Assembly (NCBI GenBank): GCA_950295325.1
Contig: OX485803.1
Span: 59,289,554 to 59,349,553, forward strand
Source: Polytrichum commune
Taxonomy: Eukaryota > Streptophyta > Polytrichopsida > Polytrichales > Polytrichaceae
DNA: 60,000 nt
Reading direction: 5' to 3'
Positions 33,100 through 49,652 of the stretch are shown piece by piece (within the stretch, counting starts at the first letter, position 1; each line of letters opens with the position of its first letter). The notes below the pieces were generated by a model. The model saw only the letters and a program-made list of their open reading frames with translations. It ran no database searches and was not told the DNA's origin. A program made the translations under genes and the position numbers.

Positions 33100-35200
33100 T
33101 GATACTATTCGGAGTTATGCAATGCTATAATTATTTCACAAGAATGTAACATTTTACCAAGCAACATCATTTATATTCTATAATGTCCAAACAACCTATA
33201 GAATTTTTGTTAGTAAAAATTGAACTCTTAAATAGTATATAAACAACTTACTTGATAAAATATCACATTCGCATCAAAATGTCATGGCATTGCATAACTT
33301 TGAATGATAACATACACTAATTGGGAGAATCAATCTAGTGCCAATTTGTTTTTAGTTTAGAGAAGTGGCATGTGGGTGAGTACTTTGCTTGAGGATGGTT
33401 TGCACAACAAGGTGTAATTTCCTTCATGATTTATTGGTGGGGTGGTCATGCCACAATGGACACTTCTCTTCCTCATGATTTTTTAAAGAGATTTGTGATT
33501 CAAGTTTCGCAAGTGTGTTGCATTGATATTAAAGCTTTGTTGAATCTTGGGGTGAGTGAGCTTCCATTGAAAGCCATTTATTTTGAATATTGTGGAAGTT
33601 GTGGTCTTAACCAAGATCTCCTCCATAAAGTTGCAAGATTTAGAGCAACTGGCATCAATGATCTCCAACAACAAGCTGCCAAGTAAGGGCAAGAAATTTT
33701 CTTGAATCACCAGCAATTGATTTGTGCGCTCGATGTTGGTGAAGGGGAACAAAACGTTAATTTTGTTGATAGATCTTTGATAGAGACCAAGATTGAGCAT
33801 TTTTTATTTTTTTATTTTCGTTTGTTCATATCCATATTATAAAGAAGAAACATTTTTTGTTTCATATAAACGCTCGCATGGCTCTTTGATGGATTTTCAC
33901 TCATAAATCTATGAATAATGTCATCAAAAAAGCCAAAAAATATTTGTTGACGGCCCAACAAAGAACAAAAATCGTATGTTGACACCAAGCTACATGATGT
34001 GCCATATGAAGTGGAACTCAACTACTTTTTAAGAGTTGCAAATCCTAGGCGCAAGGAAGTTACTTCCTCAATGGATCGGCCCATTGGAGATTGTTAAGCA
34101 AAATGGTGTCATAGCATACTATTTGAAATTTCTTGGGACCATAGGAATTTATAATATTTTTTCATGTCTCTTACTTGAAGTTTTACAAGGCTAATGGCAA
34201 GATAAAGCCTTTATCACCGCTAGCCATTCAATTTCAAATTATATCCTATGAAGTGGAACATGTTTAGCATCATGAGCTTAGAAGGAATGCTTCCCGTTCA
34301 AAATTTTACCTCATCAAGTGGCTCGGTTATGGATTTGAGCATAATGCTTGGGAGCTTGAATTCAATTTGGGAAGTTTCCAAAGAAAATTGGAATTTTGTA
34401 GCATGCACTTGCTAGCAACTATCGCACCATGGTGTTAGACGTGGAAGTTTGCTCGATATTCCACCTTAACATGAGAGGCAAACAAGATCTTACATTGTGA
34501 TTTTTTTTTATTAAATCTTAGAATATGGTGAACCTTTGTTGATGAGTTTTGCTTATAGGGGGAGGCAAGTAATGCACTAGTAGTGTCAACAAGGCTATTA
34601 TAGAGCCATAGTGACAATAATAGCTTGAACAAGGCTATTAAGGAGCCTTAGTTGTGAGGATGGGTGGCACTCCAACTAGTGAAACCTAACTACACTTATT
34701 GACCTAATTGGTGCGTATTACTATTTGGAGTTACAATGCTATAACTATTCAATGAGATTATAATATTCTACCAAGGAAAGTCATGTATAATCTATTTTGT
34801 CCGAACAAGCTAGTAAACTTTTTAAAGTAAAAATTGAACTTGAGTAAGATGTTATTGCACTACATAATTCCAAATAATAACACACACTAATTGGGATAAT
34901 CATCATATTGGCAAAGCTATAGTATCACTGATAGTGTGAGCAAGACTATCAAAGAGCCTTAGTTGTAAGGATTGGTGATGATCCAAGTAGCGAGAGCTAA
35001 CTAGAGTCAATTACTCTTAGTTTAGAAAAGTGGCATGGGGGTGAAAACTTTGCATGAGGAAGGTTTGCATGGCAAAGGCACATCCTCTTCATGGCTCTAT
35101 GGTGGGGTGGTTCATGCCACAATAAAGCCATGTTCCTCGTGGTCCTTTAGAGAGTTTTGAAATTCAAGCGTTGCAAGTTTGTTGTACTAAACTTAGATTT
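33100..35200 (+). mobile_element. Decayed Ty3/chromovirus remnant with LTR-like copies
   Basis: Two diverged direct repeats (about 33105-33545 and 34715-35195) share GGAGTTATGCAATGCTATAA-like, TAGTTTAGAGAAGTGGCATG and TGGTGGGGTGGTCATGCC phrases. Between them, broken frames show integrase C-terminal phrases (KKYLLTAQQRTK; LPQWIGPLEIVKQNG, about 33930-34140). A chromodomain follows (RRNASRSKFYLIKWLGYG, then HNAWELE, about 34285-34360). Everything 5' of late pol is missing. The 17150-17480 copy belongs to the same family. Confidence 0.75.
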
Positions 35201-36835
35201 TTATGCATGGAAGCTATACAAAGCCCATAATATTTATCATTAGTCCATGTGAACAATTTTACAATCCCTAGGTGGCAACCAAAGAAGGTGACATGGAATA
35301 CTTCTTGTTGCTAGAAGACAAGTCATGGAAGCCACATTAATTAACAGGATACATCATTTTTCATGCCACACTAAGGCATATTTATTTATTTATTTCTTGC
35401 TCATTGGGGATGGGAGAATAAAGCATGTCCCTCCCAAGTTTGTTGTTGATACAATACAATTCAAGCAATAGAACCTTCTAGATTGTATAAGGTTTCTTTG
35501 CTTGTCACCCTCCCCCATTATGTACTAAGTAGTTCTGATGTAGCTTACCATTTGGAGTTCCACATTGCTATAAGTTTTTATTGAGATTTTTTTTTTTCGG
35601 TGGACCAGTGGTAATTACAACAATATTGAATGGTAGCTTGACATGACAAACATTCGGCAATGTTCACAAACCAGGCGTCCACCAAAGACCTTTGATTGCA
35701 ATGATCACATTAGAAATGCATTCCAATGATGAGGAGCTTTTCTCAAATATAGACATAGAATCTTAGGTCAACACTAGCCAGGAGTAGGAGGCCCAAGATG
35801 AATGGTGTCGCATTCAAATCAAACAACAATGTGCATTTCGTATTGAGGCATGCACCACCTTCCTGCCGTTTCAGAATATTCCCCATATGCTTGTGTGGGT
35901 GGACCTTTAAGTAGGCTTACTAGAGGGCACAAAAAAATTAGCTACAGATTCGTAGCATACATGTAAAGTCATCCATCATGGGTGGCCTACAGTAAAACCC
36001 ATCCACTGTAGGTATATAAGTATGTGGTGAATTCAATCCCATATTAGGTTAATTTAAGGTTTACCATGTTGAACCAAAATAAATGATAGACTTATGCCTA
36101 TTAATTAGTTCGCTATTCCACTGCATACGCAGCTGATAGTAGGAAGGTCATGCATGTCACAGATTTGTGGCCACAAGAATCAGCCCATATCATAGTAGCT
36201 CATATTGGGCATGTTTATGGTGTGACATTGTGGTGGTTGTATATCAGAGAGAAGTCAACACTTAGATTCAGAGTGACTGATCTAACATGAACGTACAACC
36301 TATGAGGGTTCTTTTGCTAATCTCAACCGAAATTTTTATTTATAATAATAATAATAATCGTAGTACTCCGACAACATTCCAGGCGTGTTTACACAAGGTT
36401 GTTAGAGATATTTTGAACACAAGAATGTAATGAGAACTATCATTCAAGAAGATCATTAAAAACCAACAAAGGACCATAAAGTGCTGAATCTGCCCATTTG
36501 GGGACACAAATTTGATGCAAGGTAATCAGACACTGGTTTGTGCAAATTTACCAACATTCTTGCTACTTGCCTCACTATTACACTCTCCCCCTAAACTCTG
36601 TAAAGATACTACAAAACTCTTGGCAGTAATTTCACGTTTAAACTAGTTCTCCTGCAATGCATTGCAGATGATTACTGCACCATCAGCCCAGGTCCACTAA
36701 ATGCTGACATAATGTCCAATGATTTGCTCCATACTATAACCAAGAAGGTTACAACAGGCATATTACAAAACACACTGGAACAAGAACATAGAATAAGTCT
36801 AAGAAAGCTGAGAAAGCTACCTAGTTACACGAAAC
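35200..36835. other. Non-coding interval and 3' flank of NLE
   Basis: No conserved coding sequence. There is a partial LTR-like phrase near 35555 and a short (ATA/ATAATA) tract near 36340. The 3' UTR of the minus-strand NLE gene presumably lies at the right end. Confidence 0.45.
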
Positions 36836-39800
36836 TTAGCTCATCCAGAGCTTTAGCACCCGATCCCTTCCTCCAGAAGCAACCTTCTCTCCATCAGCGC
36901 TCCAGTCAACAGCAAAAACCTACATCGACATTCATTTCAGTCTCATCACAAAGTAAAGAACAAATTGGAATCTCCCCAACCCAATTTTTACAGCACAACT
37001 TAAGGAGTCTAGAACTTAAATATGTGATGCTAATGATGCTATCTTGACAAAGGATATTATTACTTAATAAAGACAGCCCACAAAGTTACCAAATTGACAT
37101 AACCTAATTTCTAAGCCTACTAAGTATCAGCAATACCTCATCAGCATGGCCTGGAAGATCTTCTCGAAGCTTCAATGTCCTCATGTCCCACATCTGCAAG
37201 TCACCATGACAACCTCAACAATAGGGCTTGCTAGACCTTGGTGTGAAGGGAATGTTTATCAAAAGCCAAAGAGGGCTCCCCTGTTATATACAGACAGGAC
37301 ATCTAACAAAAATACTTTATTGTTATAAAAAGTGCGGAGGACAAGACCAAGGTGAGCATCAAGAATAAGCAAAAAGGTATAAGGGCTACCACCTTCATTG
37401 TCGAATCTTTGCTCCCACTAACCAGTAGCCTACTATCTGCAGACCAACTGTTTCACACCAGCAAAGTCTTTAGGAGCAGATTGATCCTACCACCACATCA
37501 CAATGGTTACCGATATAAAACGGCCAAGAACTGAATATAAGTGATGAAGTCTATGTGTAAATGTCAAAAAGCTATGCTCTGACATACCTTATTTGATAGA
37601 CAGGGCCCACATGACCACGAAAGGTGGCAATAAATTTTCCAGAGTAGCCATCCCACAGCTTCACTGACTTGTCAAATGATGCACTAGCAATCCAGCGCCC
37701 ATCAGGTGAAAAGTAGACATGGTTGACCAACTGTCAAAGTATATCACTGGATTGTCAATGCCATTACAAATACAACAAACTTACCACATATAAACAAAAC
37801 ACATACAAGAGAAGTAAATGTGAATGTAAGAATGTCTGATGTAGCATGTGTAAAAAATGTATCAACAGCATCAATTAACAGTAAGGCTCACCTGCTGATG
37901 CCCAGTTAATCTTGCCTTTGGATGTTTGCTTGTTCCTGGCTCCCACAGGAACATAGTGAAATCATCTGACCCAGATACTAAACGCTCCTGGGAGTCCTTC
38001 TTTGCAGCCTTGTACCTAACCAGCGCTGCCTACAATAATTCCAACATCACAACCCTGCTCTTCTGATGGAAGTTTCCAACTTTGACAAATAAACAGCTAT
38101 GAAGTCATCTTACATGACCTGAACCATGCGTGGCAATTTGTATTATGTTGGCCACCCAATTGAGAATAGGGGATTAACACAGTCCACACTTACTGAATAA
38201 GTACTAGACTTGAGGAACATATACCCTTAGGAGGTATAAATCAAGCACTTAGTCCTACTTACAAAGTCTTAAGAAACAAACCCCGTACTCTAACCAGCAG
38301 TGATCAAGAATCTCTTGTATGGACCGATGACCCACCTCCTTCATTGCCTCTGCTGAATGATATTGTTTACCAGTGTGATCAAAAGCTCCAGTTCGTAGCA
38401 CATACTCTGTGCTGAGCGCCAATGTATTTACCCAGTGCCCATGTCCCTACAGTACAATACATATATTGAGAAGAGATAGTCATCTTACTTGAAAGAAGAC
38501 CCACGTATCTCACTGGATTTTATATAAGACTTCTTACATAAATGCAGAAGGTAAGTTCACAAACATACATCTTATTCACCCTTTTGCTACAGAGGGAAGC
38601 ATCACACTAATGCAACAGCCAATAATGCTGGATAGCCTTGGAAAACAAAAGAAAAAGATAAGAATATCCAATTAGTTGTTTATCCTTAAAGAAAGATACC
38701 TTAAGCTCTCGGATGAGCTTCCCTTGAGTTGTTTCCCAAACCTTTATAGTGCAATCTTGTGAGCTGCAGCACGGTCACACATAATGTAAGTGATGGTGAA
38801 CAGCTAGTATACATAAAAATATTCTGTAAACCTTCAGAAGGAAAGAAATTGCACTTATAAAGATCTCACCTGGTATAGATAAAACCTTCTCCACTCCACT
38901 TCACACAGGTTACAGCAAGTGTGTGACCAGTGAGACATATAACAGTCTTGTGCAAGGCAGTGTCCCAGATGCGCACATCACCATCTTTACTAGCACTTGC
39001 AAACCGTCGGCTTGGCACCTGTAAATGGGCAGGCTCCCATGCTACTGCTGTAATCCACTTTTTATGTCCCTGATAAAACACAAACGAAAAGAAACCACGT
39101 CACCAACAATACTCATGAACATAGATCTATCCAATCTAGTATACTGCAAAGTGCACCAAACAGTCAGGCTCGTTCGCAGCCATCACAACTATCTCAATTG
39201 GCATTTTTAAACAAATGAGAACAGTGTAGTTGATGACCTTTACACAGCAACTAATTTGGCACAGAATAATACCAGTACCTATGTACTCAATAGACTATAG
39301 GAAAATGGTAAGTCCTCTGAGATGGTCAAGTAGTAAGGAGGAAAAACATACTGTCAGCGGATTGCCAATAGCCTTGCCTGTTGTGGGATCCCAAAGTCTT
39401 AGTTCTCCATCTTTGCTTCCACTCACAAGTTGTTTGCCATCTGGTGACCATGCAATGCATAGTACCCAATTTTTATGTCCTGTTCAGCCAACTCACATTG
39501 TCAACATCAGTTTCTCCAGTCAAAAAATAGCCAAATGAAAATTTGCAAAAGAGGAACACAGAACAAGTAAAATTCTGGACCTTGCTAGGTATCTGAGGAT
39601 TATGAGACAATAAACACATCCAAGCAGCATAAAAGAAAAATGTAAGTTCACTTTGAAGTGCAAAGTAAAGAAAGTGAGTATCCGCTTTACAGATTGATGT
39701 CATGTGAAAATATGAAGTTCAGTATCCTACCACTGCAAGTAAATAGTGGAGTTTGCGTATAGATGTCCCAAAACCGTACAGTAGTATCCCCTGATCCACT

Positions 39801-40801
39801 AGCAAGGTGGCGACTATCTGGACTAAATTGCACAGACAAAACTGCTTCCGAATGCCCTGTCATGACCAATAAATAACAGATATATCAGCACAAAATATTT
39901 TAAAATGTAGATATAAATTTAACCTCTAAGAAAATAACTCAGATGGGTATGTCCAACAAAATCATGAGAGAAGGCATGGCACTCACCGGCTATGCTGGCA
40001 GAACAGCGTGTGACAGGTTTAATGCGAAAAACTGCTTGTGGCTGATATACAATTTGCAATACCTGCTCCACCGAGACTGCAATAAAGCCCAAAACCTCAA
40101 ATATTTCAGCAACATCAAAATTATTACGAGAAAACTTCTGCACAAGGTCCATAACCATGTAGGTATTGCAAAATTATGGAGTCTCGAACAACAATCTGTC
40201 CATGCTACCAACTTGTGTACGCACCAATGCTCCTCAAGCAAACACATGCTCACCTCTACGACTTATCTTCAAAAGATCAACAAACTATTGCAAAAAAGCC
40301 AAGAGTGTAAACATCAAGACCTTTATTTTGTAGCAAATGGGCTCCCAGGCTTCCAAGAAGCTCCTTATCGTTGATGTAAAATGCATATGGCAGCTTCTCT
40401 TCCTAGCAATAAGTAAAACACCAAATCCCTCATAATAGTTAACTCAGCGGCAGTAAATTGGTGAATCATGTCTCCCAAAGACACGTGAATTCCCGAATTC
40501 CGGAATTCACAAAAATCAGAATCTACTTCAGAGTTAACTTCATATCAAAAATTATGCAGCATCGTTCAAATAAATTTCCATAGCACATGATGTTTCATCT
40601 TGCTCTAACAGGTCCCGGCCCTATAATGTCATTCAGAACTCTAGCACTTACATTTTGAAGGAGAGTATTGACAAGGAGGTGGAGCTCTTTAGGACCAGCA
40701 TCCTGGGGGAGATCGAGTGATGCCCCTAAACTACGACCTTCCGGGTCTGTCAAAGAACAAATAATATTGTTGGCAGGGATCGCTAGAGGATCCACAGCCA
40801 T
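36836..40801 (-). CDS. NLE: Notchless (NLE/Rsa4) WD40 ribosome-assembly protein
   Basis: Thirteen minus-strand exons: 40801-40652, 40402-40321, 40076-39987, 39856-39731, 39479-39352, 39069-38870, 38763-38700, 38446-38336, 38029-37892, 37730-37588, 37447-37393, 37193-37137, 36919-36836. They join in phase to 475 residues, the normal family length. The N-terminal NLE domain (CSLTDPEGRSLGASLDLPQ) carries YINDKELLGSL, where the family contacts the Rea1/Midasin MIDAS domain. Then come VLQIVYQPQAVFRIKPVTRC and WD40 blades such as SGSGDTTVRFWD, GHKKWITAVAWEP, SKDGDVRIWD, SGSDDFTMFLWEP and GGRDRVLKLW. NLE is pulled off pre-60S particles by Midasin during large-subunit maturation in the nucleolus. A Met 18 codons upstream is possible. 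A telo-box lies just before the start. Confidence 0.95.
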
Positions 40802-40943
40802 GATGGAATCTTTTTCTGTATCCAAAGGAAACAAAGCGTGAGAATGAGAACCCAACTCTATCGCGGCTTCAAGGCAAATCTAAGTAACGAAGCCGGGAGG
40901 AACACCCAACGCAGGAGACAGACAGAGGGCAAGATAGCAAGGA

Positions 40944-40960
40944 TTTAGGGTTTAGGGTTT
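40944..40960 (-). promoter_or_regulatory. Double telo-box upstream of NLE
   Basis: TTTAGGGTTTAGGGTTT on the plus strand reads AAACCCTAAACCC toward the gene, about 145 bp before its ATG. Telo-boxes (AAACCCTAA) are enriched in promoters and 5' UTRs of plant ribosomal-protein and ribosome-biogenesis genes, which fits NLE. Confidence 0.65.
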
Positions 40961-40989
40961 AACCGGAAGGGGATTCCCTCCCTTTCCTC

Positions 40990-43900
40990 CCCTCTCCCTT
41001 AGAACCCTCTATGTGACCTCCACAATTAAAATGGATGAAGTTTGGATTATTCAATTTCACGCTTCAAATCTATACTCCCTATTGATTACACATGGCCATG
41101 GGCGGTTGTCACGTTTTCATCCATATTTCCATTCTATTCAAAACATTAGAAGCACAAATAAAATCAAAATAATCATGGTGCTTTTCATTTGCACCGACGT
41201 GAATGAGAGCCCGTTTTTCCTCACCATGATCCCATTTTATGATGTGGTAGGGTAGGTGTACTTTCCAGGAGGCGGCCTCCTTTAACGTTAGAAGCAAAAT
41301 AATAATAGTTCTTATCTTGCCTTGGTCATGAGCAATTGCGGTTTGGATGACATGATTTCATTCAACAGGTGGGTTTTAGAAGTTTGCACTGAATTTTTGG
41401 CCACGCCCAAGTTTCCAAGGTGAATCCTTATTTGACCATCATATTGGGTACCATTAATTGCTCGTGATGATGTTCAATGAATTTAATAAATGAGCATGAG
41501 CAGTTTTTAACACTCTCATGTGCAAAAACAAATTACGATAATATTTGAATGGCTCATGGTTCAAGATATCAAGCTCCACATTTATATAATCCTCAAAGAT
41601 TAGAAAAAATTTGTTGCATTACAATGGATTTTGCACTAGTGTCTACATAACATTATTTAACCATGTGGGTCGGTTCCATGACCTTGGAATATGTCAATTA
41701 TATTTTGTGGGCCCCTCAAACAAACTAGGAATGTTTTTTTACTATTCATACATTCAGGTTGAACTTGGAAATTTGGGTGGAGTTATACTCTTGGCACTAT
41801 GCATAGGAATTATTGTTCATCCCATGAATATTTGCATGAAACATTGTTCATCCCAGTACTACCCCCTTGTTTGATATTAATAGAAGAATTATCATTGAAA
41901 ATATGGACATTATTCATAATATTCTTACCATTCAAATTGTCACTATTCATTATTCATATCGGTGTCAGTTTCTTTTTATTTTCTAAGTTTCTTCCCATGA
42001 AGGTAAGATAGGGAGGCCATGTCAAATGCTAAATATAGAATGGAGCACAACCATGTAGTTGAATAATGTTGTGTAAATTCATGTAGAATGTTCAAAATCT
42101 TAAACAAGCACATGTAGCATGTAGTAGGGTTTGCAATTTCACACATTTGACGTGAGGTTGAGGTGAAAGTTTACACAAGGTTGAAAGTCGAGGGTTTAAG
42201 ATTGAGGGATCATAGCTCGAAGGAATCAAATTAGATGTTTCTTACAAAAATATATTTATGTTTCTCAAATGATCTTTTGAGATTCAACTAACCTCCAAGC
42301 TTAGGTCCAATCTTGATTCCAAAAGTAAGATCCACTTAAGAGGTGATTGAAACCCCAATTTTTTAGACTTGGATCCTAATCAAAGCCAATGCTTACACAT
42401 AATTGTACATTGCTCATATAGTGTGTGTTTCTTATTTCTAATTTGAGGTCAAATGTATCATGGATTTTTTTCATGATTTGTTTTGGGTAATATGGTCATG
42501 TAGGAAAAAACTTGATTTTTGTTGATGCCTTGTCACTGACAACCCGTGTGCAATCATCCTAACAAATACCAAACAATATTTACTAATATTTCACTATAAG
42601 ATTACCCAAAAAAACACATAAAATTTACAAAAAGAAAATCAAAGAAAGAAAAAGTACATACATACCTTTTAATAATTGCATTGCATGGGCTCTTGTTCAT
42701 GAATGTCCCCTCCATTCCAACCAAGTTAAACATTGACTTCACCAAGATCTATGCACCAAAGTTGTTACAATTGTACCATACATGATTAGAAAGCAATGTT
42801 CAACTTAGAAGCCCAAGACATGCACATTTCGCAAATAGCATAACAACACATACACAATGCAAACACAAATTGATATCTTTGGATGTCCATGAACGGCATG
42901 TAAGCAAAAGTGTCTCATCGCAATGGCATCCTACTTGGGAGGCATACTATGTATGAGATGATGGTATGTAAGAATCACACCCCCTTTATAGCACACTACA
43001 TGCTCTTTGAAATGTTCCTCTTGATATTTTGTAATAAATTATTTGTAGTTTTTAAGGTCTCATTCAATGTATATGCATGACTCATACATAATATTGTTTG
43101 TGTGGTGTATTGACAACAATCTAGAGTTTTTAGTGGGAACAAAATGACACTATAATGTGGGCACTAAGATTAGGTTTCAAACTTCAAGATCCACATTCAT
43201 AATGAAAGAAGATTACCACCTGGAACAAGTCATGATGGGTGGATATGGATGCCATGTGTTAACATGTATGCATGGGTCATTTTGGGACATATGTGATTGG
43301 AACATGTTTTGTGGGACATAAGATCTGGAACACGAGTTGGGGGGAGTAGGAGTATGTTCAACATTTGTTCCTATCTAGACTTCTCTTGCAATCAGTAGTA
43401 GGTACACATGCGTTACATGTCACATGTTAGGTTCTCAAAGGCCGGGTCAAGGGTGTTAGGGATTTACATTATCAAAATCACTACACATTCTCCGCGGATA
43501 ACCAAGATGGACCCCACTAGTTGCCACAATTGGCAGTGGCCGGTTTACCCTTCAACATTTACAAATCATGGCTCATGTATATATAGGGGCCAACCCACCT
43601 TAGTAGATCATTGCTCCCTCCAAAACACTCGCGTTAAGGTAGATATATGGAAAATGGTGAAAATAAGTTGATTTGGGCAGATTGAGTGCATTAAAATTTG
43701 TGCAATATTTTTCAGAGATGGAGTAGAAGAAATGACGAGGAATGCAAGTTGTTTCATAATTTTATTTCATGTAAATAATTAGTTACATTTTCTCAAAGAG
43801 GCAAATAAGTCAAACCCCCTACTTGTAAAATAGAATCTCCCTACTTTGAGCATCGAAATGTCTTATTATGCATACATAAACACACCAACCAATTAACTTA

Positions 43901-44240
43901 ACGGCGTCCAAAAATGATCGCAAGTGGTATGAAACAACACCTATCCGACCAATCACTGAATCCCACTTATCACTGCATCTCTTTTCAAAGCATCATTTTC
44001 ACAATTGACCATTTTAAGTCCACACAATGATCATTCTACTCCCAGTCTAGTGCACCGGTAGCCGTCATTCACTGTTTTCGTTTTTCCTACTTTACTGCTC
44101 CCCTTTCCTACGTGTTCGATCCTAGGTCATAAGAAGCAGAACACGTGGCATACCGCGATTTGAGATCCAGGTGCCAAGCTACTTGGCCCTTCGATTGCCC
44201 TGTCGGCTCGGCTCCACTGCGCTCTCTTCGTCGTCGCGAA
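40990..44240. other. Intergenic region, NLE to PTGES2-like
   Basis: About 3.3 kb between divergent genes. I found no conserved coding sequence and no repeat shared with the rest of the window. Short frames are low-complexity shadows. Confidence 0.5.
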
Positions 44241-44249
44241 TCTGATCGA

Positions 44250-44259
44250 ATTAGGGTTT
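44250..44259 (+). promoter_or_regulatory. Telo-box-like motif upstream of PTGES2-like gene
   Basis: ATTAGGGTTT lies about 90 bp before the likely start codon. It matches the telo-box core (complement AAACCCTAA) and is the only recognisable promoter-proximal motif here. Confidence 0.45.
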
Positions 44260-44347
44260 ACCGCCCTCGCACTGCATGGAAGCTTTGGCCTCGATGCCAT
44301 AGCTGTCACATACAATTTTTGATTTGTTACATCAGACGGGGGTCACC

Positions 44348-47768
<3,421 letters not shown>

Positions 47769-48620
47769 ATTGTGTCTAGCAACCTCGTTATTGATTTTTA
47801 AGCAGGAATCACGTACCACATTGGCCAGCCAGGGACTCACTCTCAACAAGCATGCCAATTTTCAGGAGCATGTCCCAGTTTTTGTCAGTCGTTCTGAAGT
47901 ATAGTGCTCACCAGGTAGGAGGTACTAGTGCAATGCAGAATTGCAGATATAACTTGCAGTATTGAGGGGACTACAGTAGTTAGCCAGGTAGCAATTATAT
48001 TCTCCCATTCATTTAGAATAAATTTGCACTGACCACTCTTGGGAGATTTGTAAATTGCATACAGAGTTAGAGGGACATCAATTCCTTTGCTGGAGCTTTC
48101 TGTTTCGGGGAGGCAAAGTGTAGTAGAGGAGAGGATGTGTGCTTGTTTCTTCATAAAATGAGTTTCAACCTTCTTCTGTGCTTTAAGAGTGTTGGCTAGT
48201 GTTCCCTCTTTGTCCCATCTTCCGAATCTTGCACATGCACTGTAAGTACAATGTGGTCTTGTTTCCTGACAACTTAACAATGCCAAGTTTGTTTATTGAG
48301 GTTCTTATGTTATTCCTCATGCAACCCTCAAACAAACTTGTTGCCATTGGATGGGTGATCAAGAATATGGAGAGGGGTATAGAAATAAATAAACTGGTTG
48401 TAAGGTTTGGATAGAATTTTATGGTAATTTTTTTGCATACCACAATGTGGCGAAAAATTGATACATAAAAAAAGCACTAACTGTTAACTAAATGAAAGCC
48501 GATATGATATATTAGGGTGATCTCAATGCCTTGTCTTCAAGGTAAGACATAGCTACAAAAGGAGACTACAGAAACTACAGAAACTACAAAAACTATGTGG
48601 GTGGACCACAAATAGCAGAC
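47769..48620. other. PTGES2-like 3' flank
   Basis: Probable 3' UTR and intergenic DNA. No conserved coding sequence; a small 'GAAACTACA' triplication lies at about 48565-48592. Confidence 0.45.
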
Positions 48621-49408
48621 GCACCTGTTCCTGATGAGAATCCCATTGGCAACCTATTGGGGCTGGAATTTCAATCAGGCTGGGATTGAATCCCAACCAG
48701 GTTGGAACCAATAGTGCTATGACACATGTCCTAGTTTAGAGTGCTAAAGTGAGGAGGAATGAGCACTTATGACAGACTCTAGACATTGGTAATATATGTT
48801 TGGGCCAACTTTTGGCTTCAAAAATTCATAGTAATTTCAAATTAGGGAATAAAATTACCGAAAAATTTGCAGTCCTCTTGATTTCTATTTTCCTACACGG
48901 GAAAATTTTGCATCACCTTGTACTCCTCAAGATATGGTGCAAAATCTCTTAAGTGATTGGTTATGGGTGCCTCTACTCTACTTTGGCTGGCACAAAATAA
49001 TGGAGTTCAAAAGAGTGAACTTGAGCATCACAAATGAAGCGTGAGTACTAGAGTAGAGGCATCCATAACCAATTACTTGAGATTTTGCACTAGATTTGGA
49101 GAATTATAAGGTGGTGCAAAATTTTCATGTGTAGGGAGATAGAAATTAGGAGGATTACAAATGTTTTGGTAATTTTTTTTCCTTAAATTGAAATTATTGT
49201 GAATTTTTGAAGCCAAAAGTTGGCCAGAACATATTACCAATGTCTAGAGTTTACCATAACCGTTCACTCCTCACTTTAGCACTCAAAATTGGGACATGTG
49301 TTATGGCACTATTGGTTCCGCCTTGATCGAAATTCAATCTCAGCCTAATCAAAATTCTTGTACCCTATAGATTGCCAATGAGGTCCTCATCAGGAATAGG
49401 TGCCTCTA
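48621..49408. repeat. Long inverted repeat (foldback), ~360-bp arms
   Basis: Arm 1 (48621-48980) and arm 2 (49050-49408) are reverse complements with scattered differences, separated by a ~70-bp spacer. Outer ends share GCACCT(G/A)TTCCTGATGAG. Inner ends share TTGGTTATGG(G/A)TGCCTCTACTCT. Each arm is itself bounded by inverted AGGCACC/GGTGCCT, so it may be two MITE copies joined tail to tail. Transcription across it would give a long hairpin RNA. Confidence 0.88.
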
Positions 49409-49536
49409 CTATACTTACTATTGCTTGGATGGAGCTCAACATTCCATAGAGACACCTAATCTTGTGCCTTTAAGATATCTCACAATTTTGCTTCTCATAA
49501 TCACATGATGAGGATGTGTATAGGCCCATAATGCGT

Positions 49537-49558
49537 GTATATATATATATATATATAT
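49537..49558. repeat. (TA)n microsatellite
   Basis: About eleven TA units, just upstream of the methyltransferase-like gene. Confidence 0.85.
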
Positions 49559-49652
49559 TCAAGGTCCCAAACAGCAGACACCTGATCATGGGTGGCAACA
49601 AGGTGCATTTAATCAATCCCACGAATTCACAGGCTCGTGTATCCAACATCTC

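Noticed and set aside
33426-33686. 86-codon ORF after the LINE
   Set aside because: Its sequence is partly duplicated near 35095 and lies in the LTR-like repeat; no recognised domain.
36712-37047. Plus-strand ORF at the NLE 3' end
   Set aside because: Antisense shadow of NLE exon 13 and its flank; no conserved content.
40485-40510. GTGAATTCC...GGAATTCAC palindrome as a heat-shock element
   Set aside because: The GAA/TTC spacing does not fit nGAAnnTTCn, and it lies in the first intron of NLE.
40944-40960. Interstitial telomere repeat
   Set aside because: Only about two units; its position in front of a ribosome-assembly gene fits a telo-box better.
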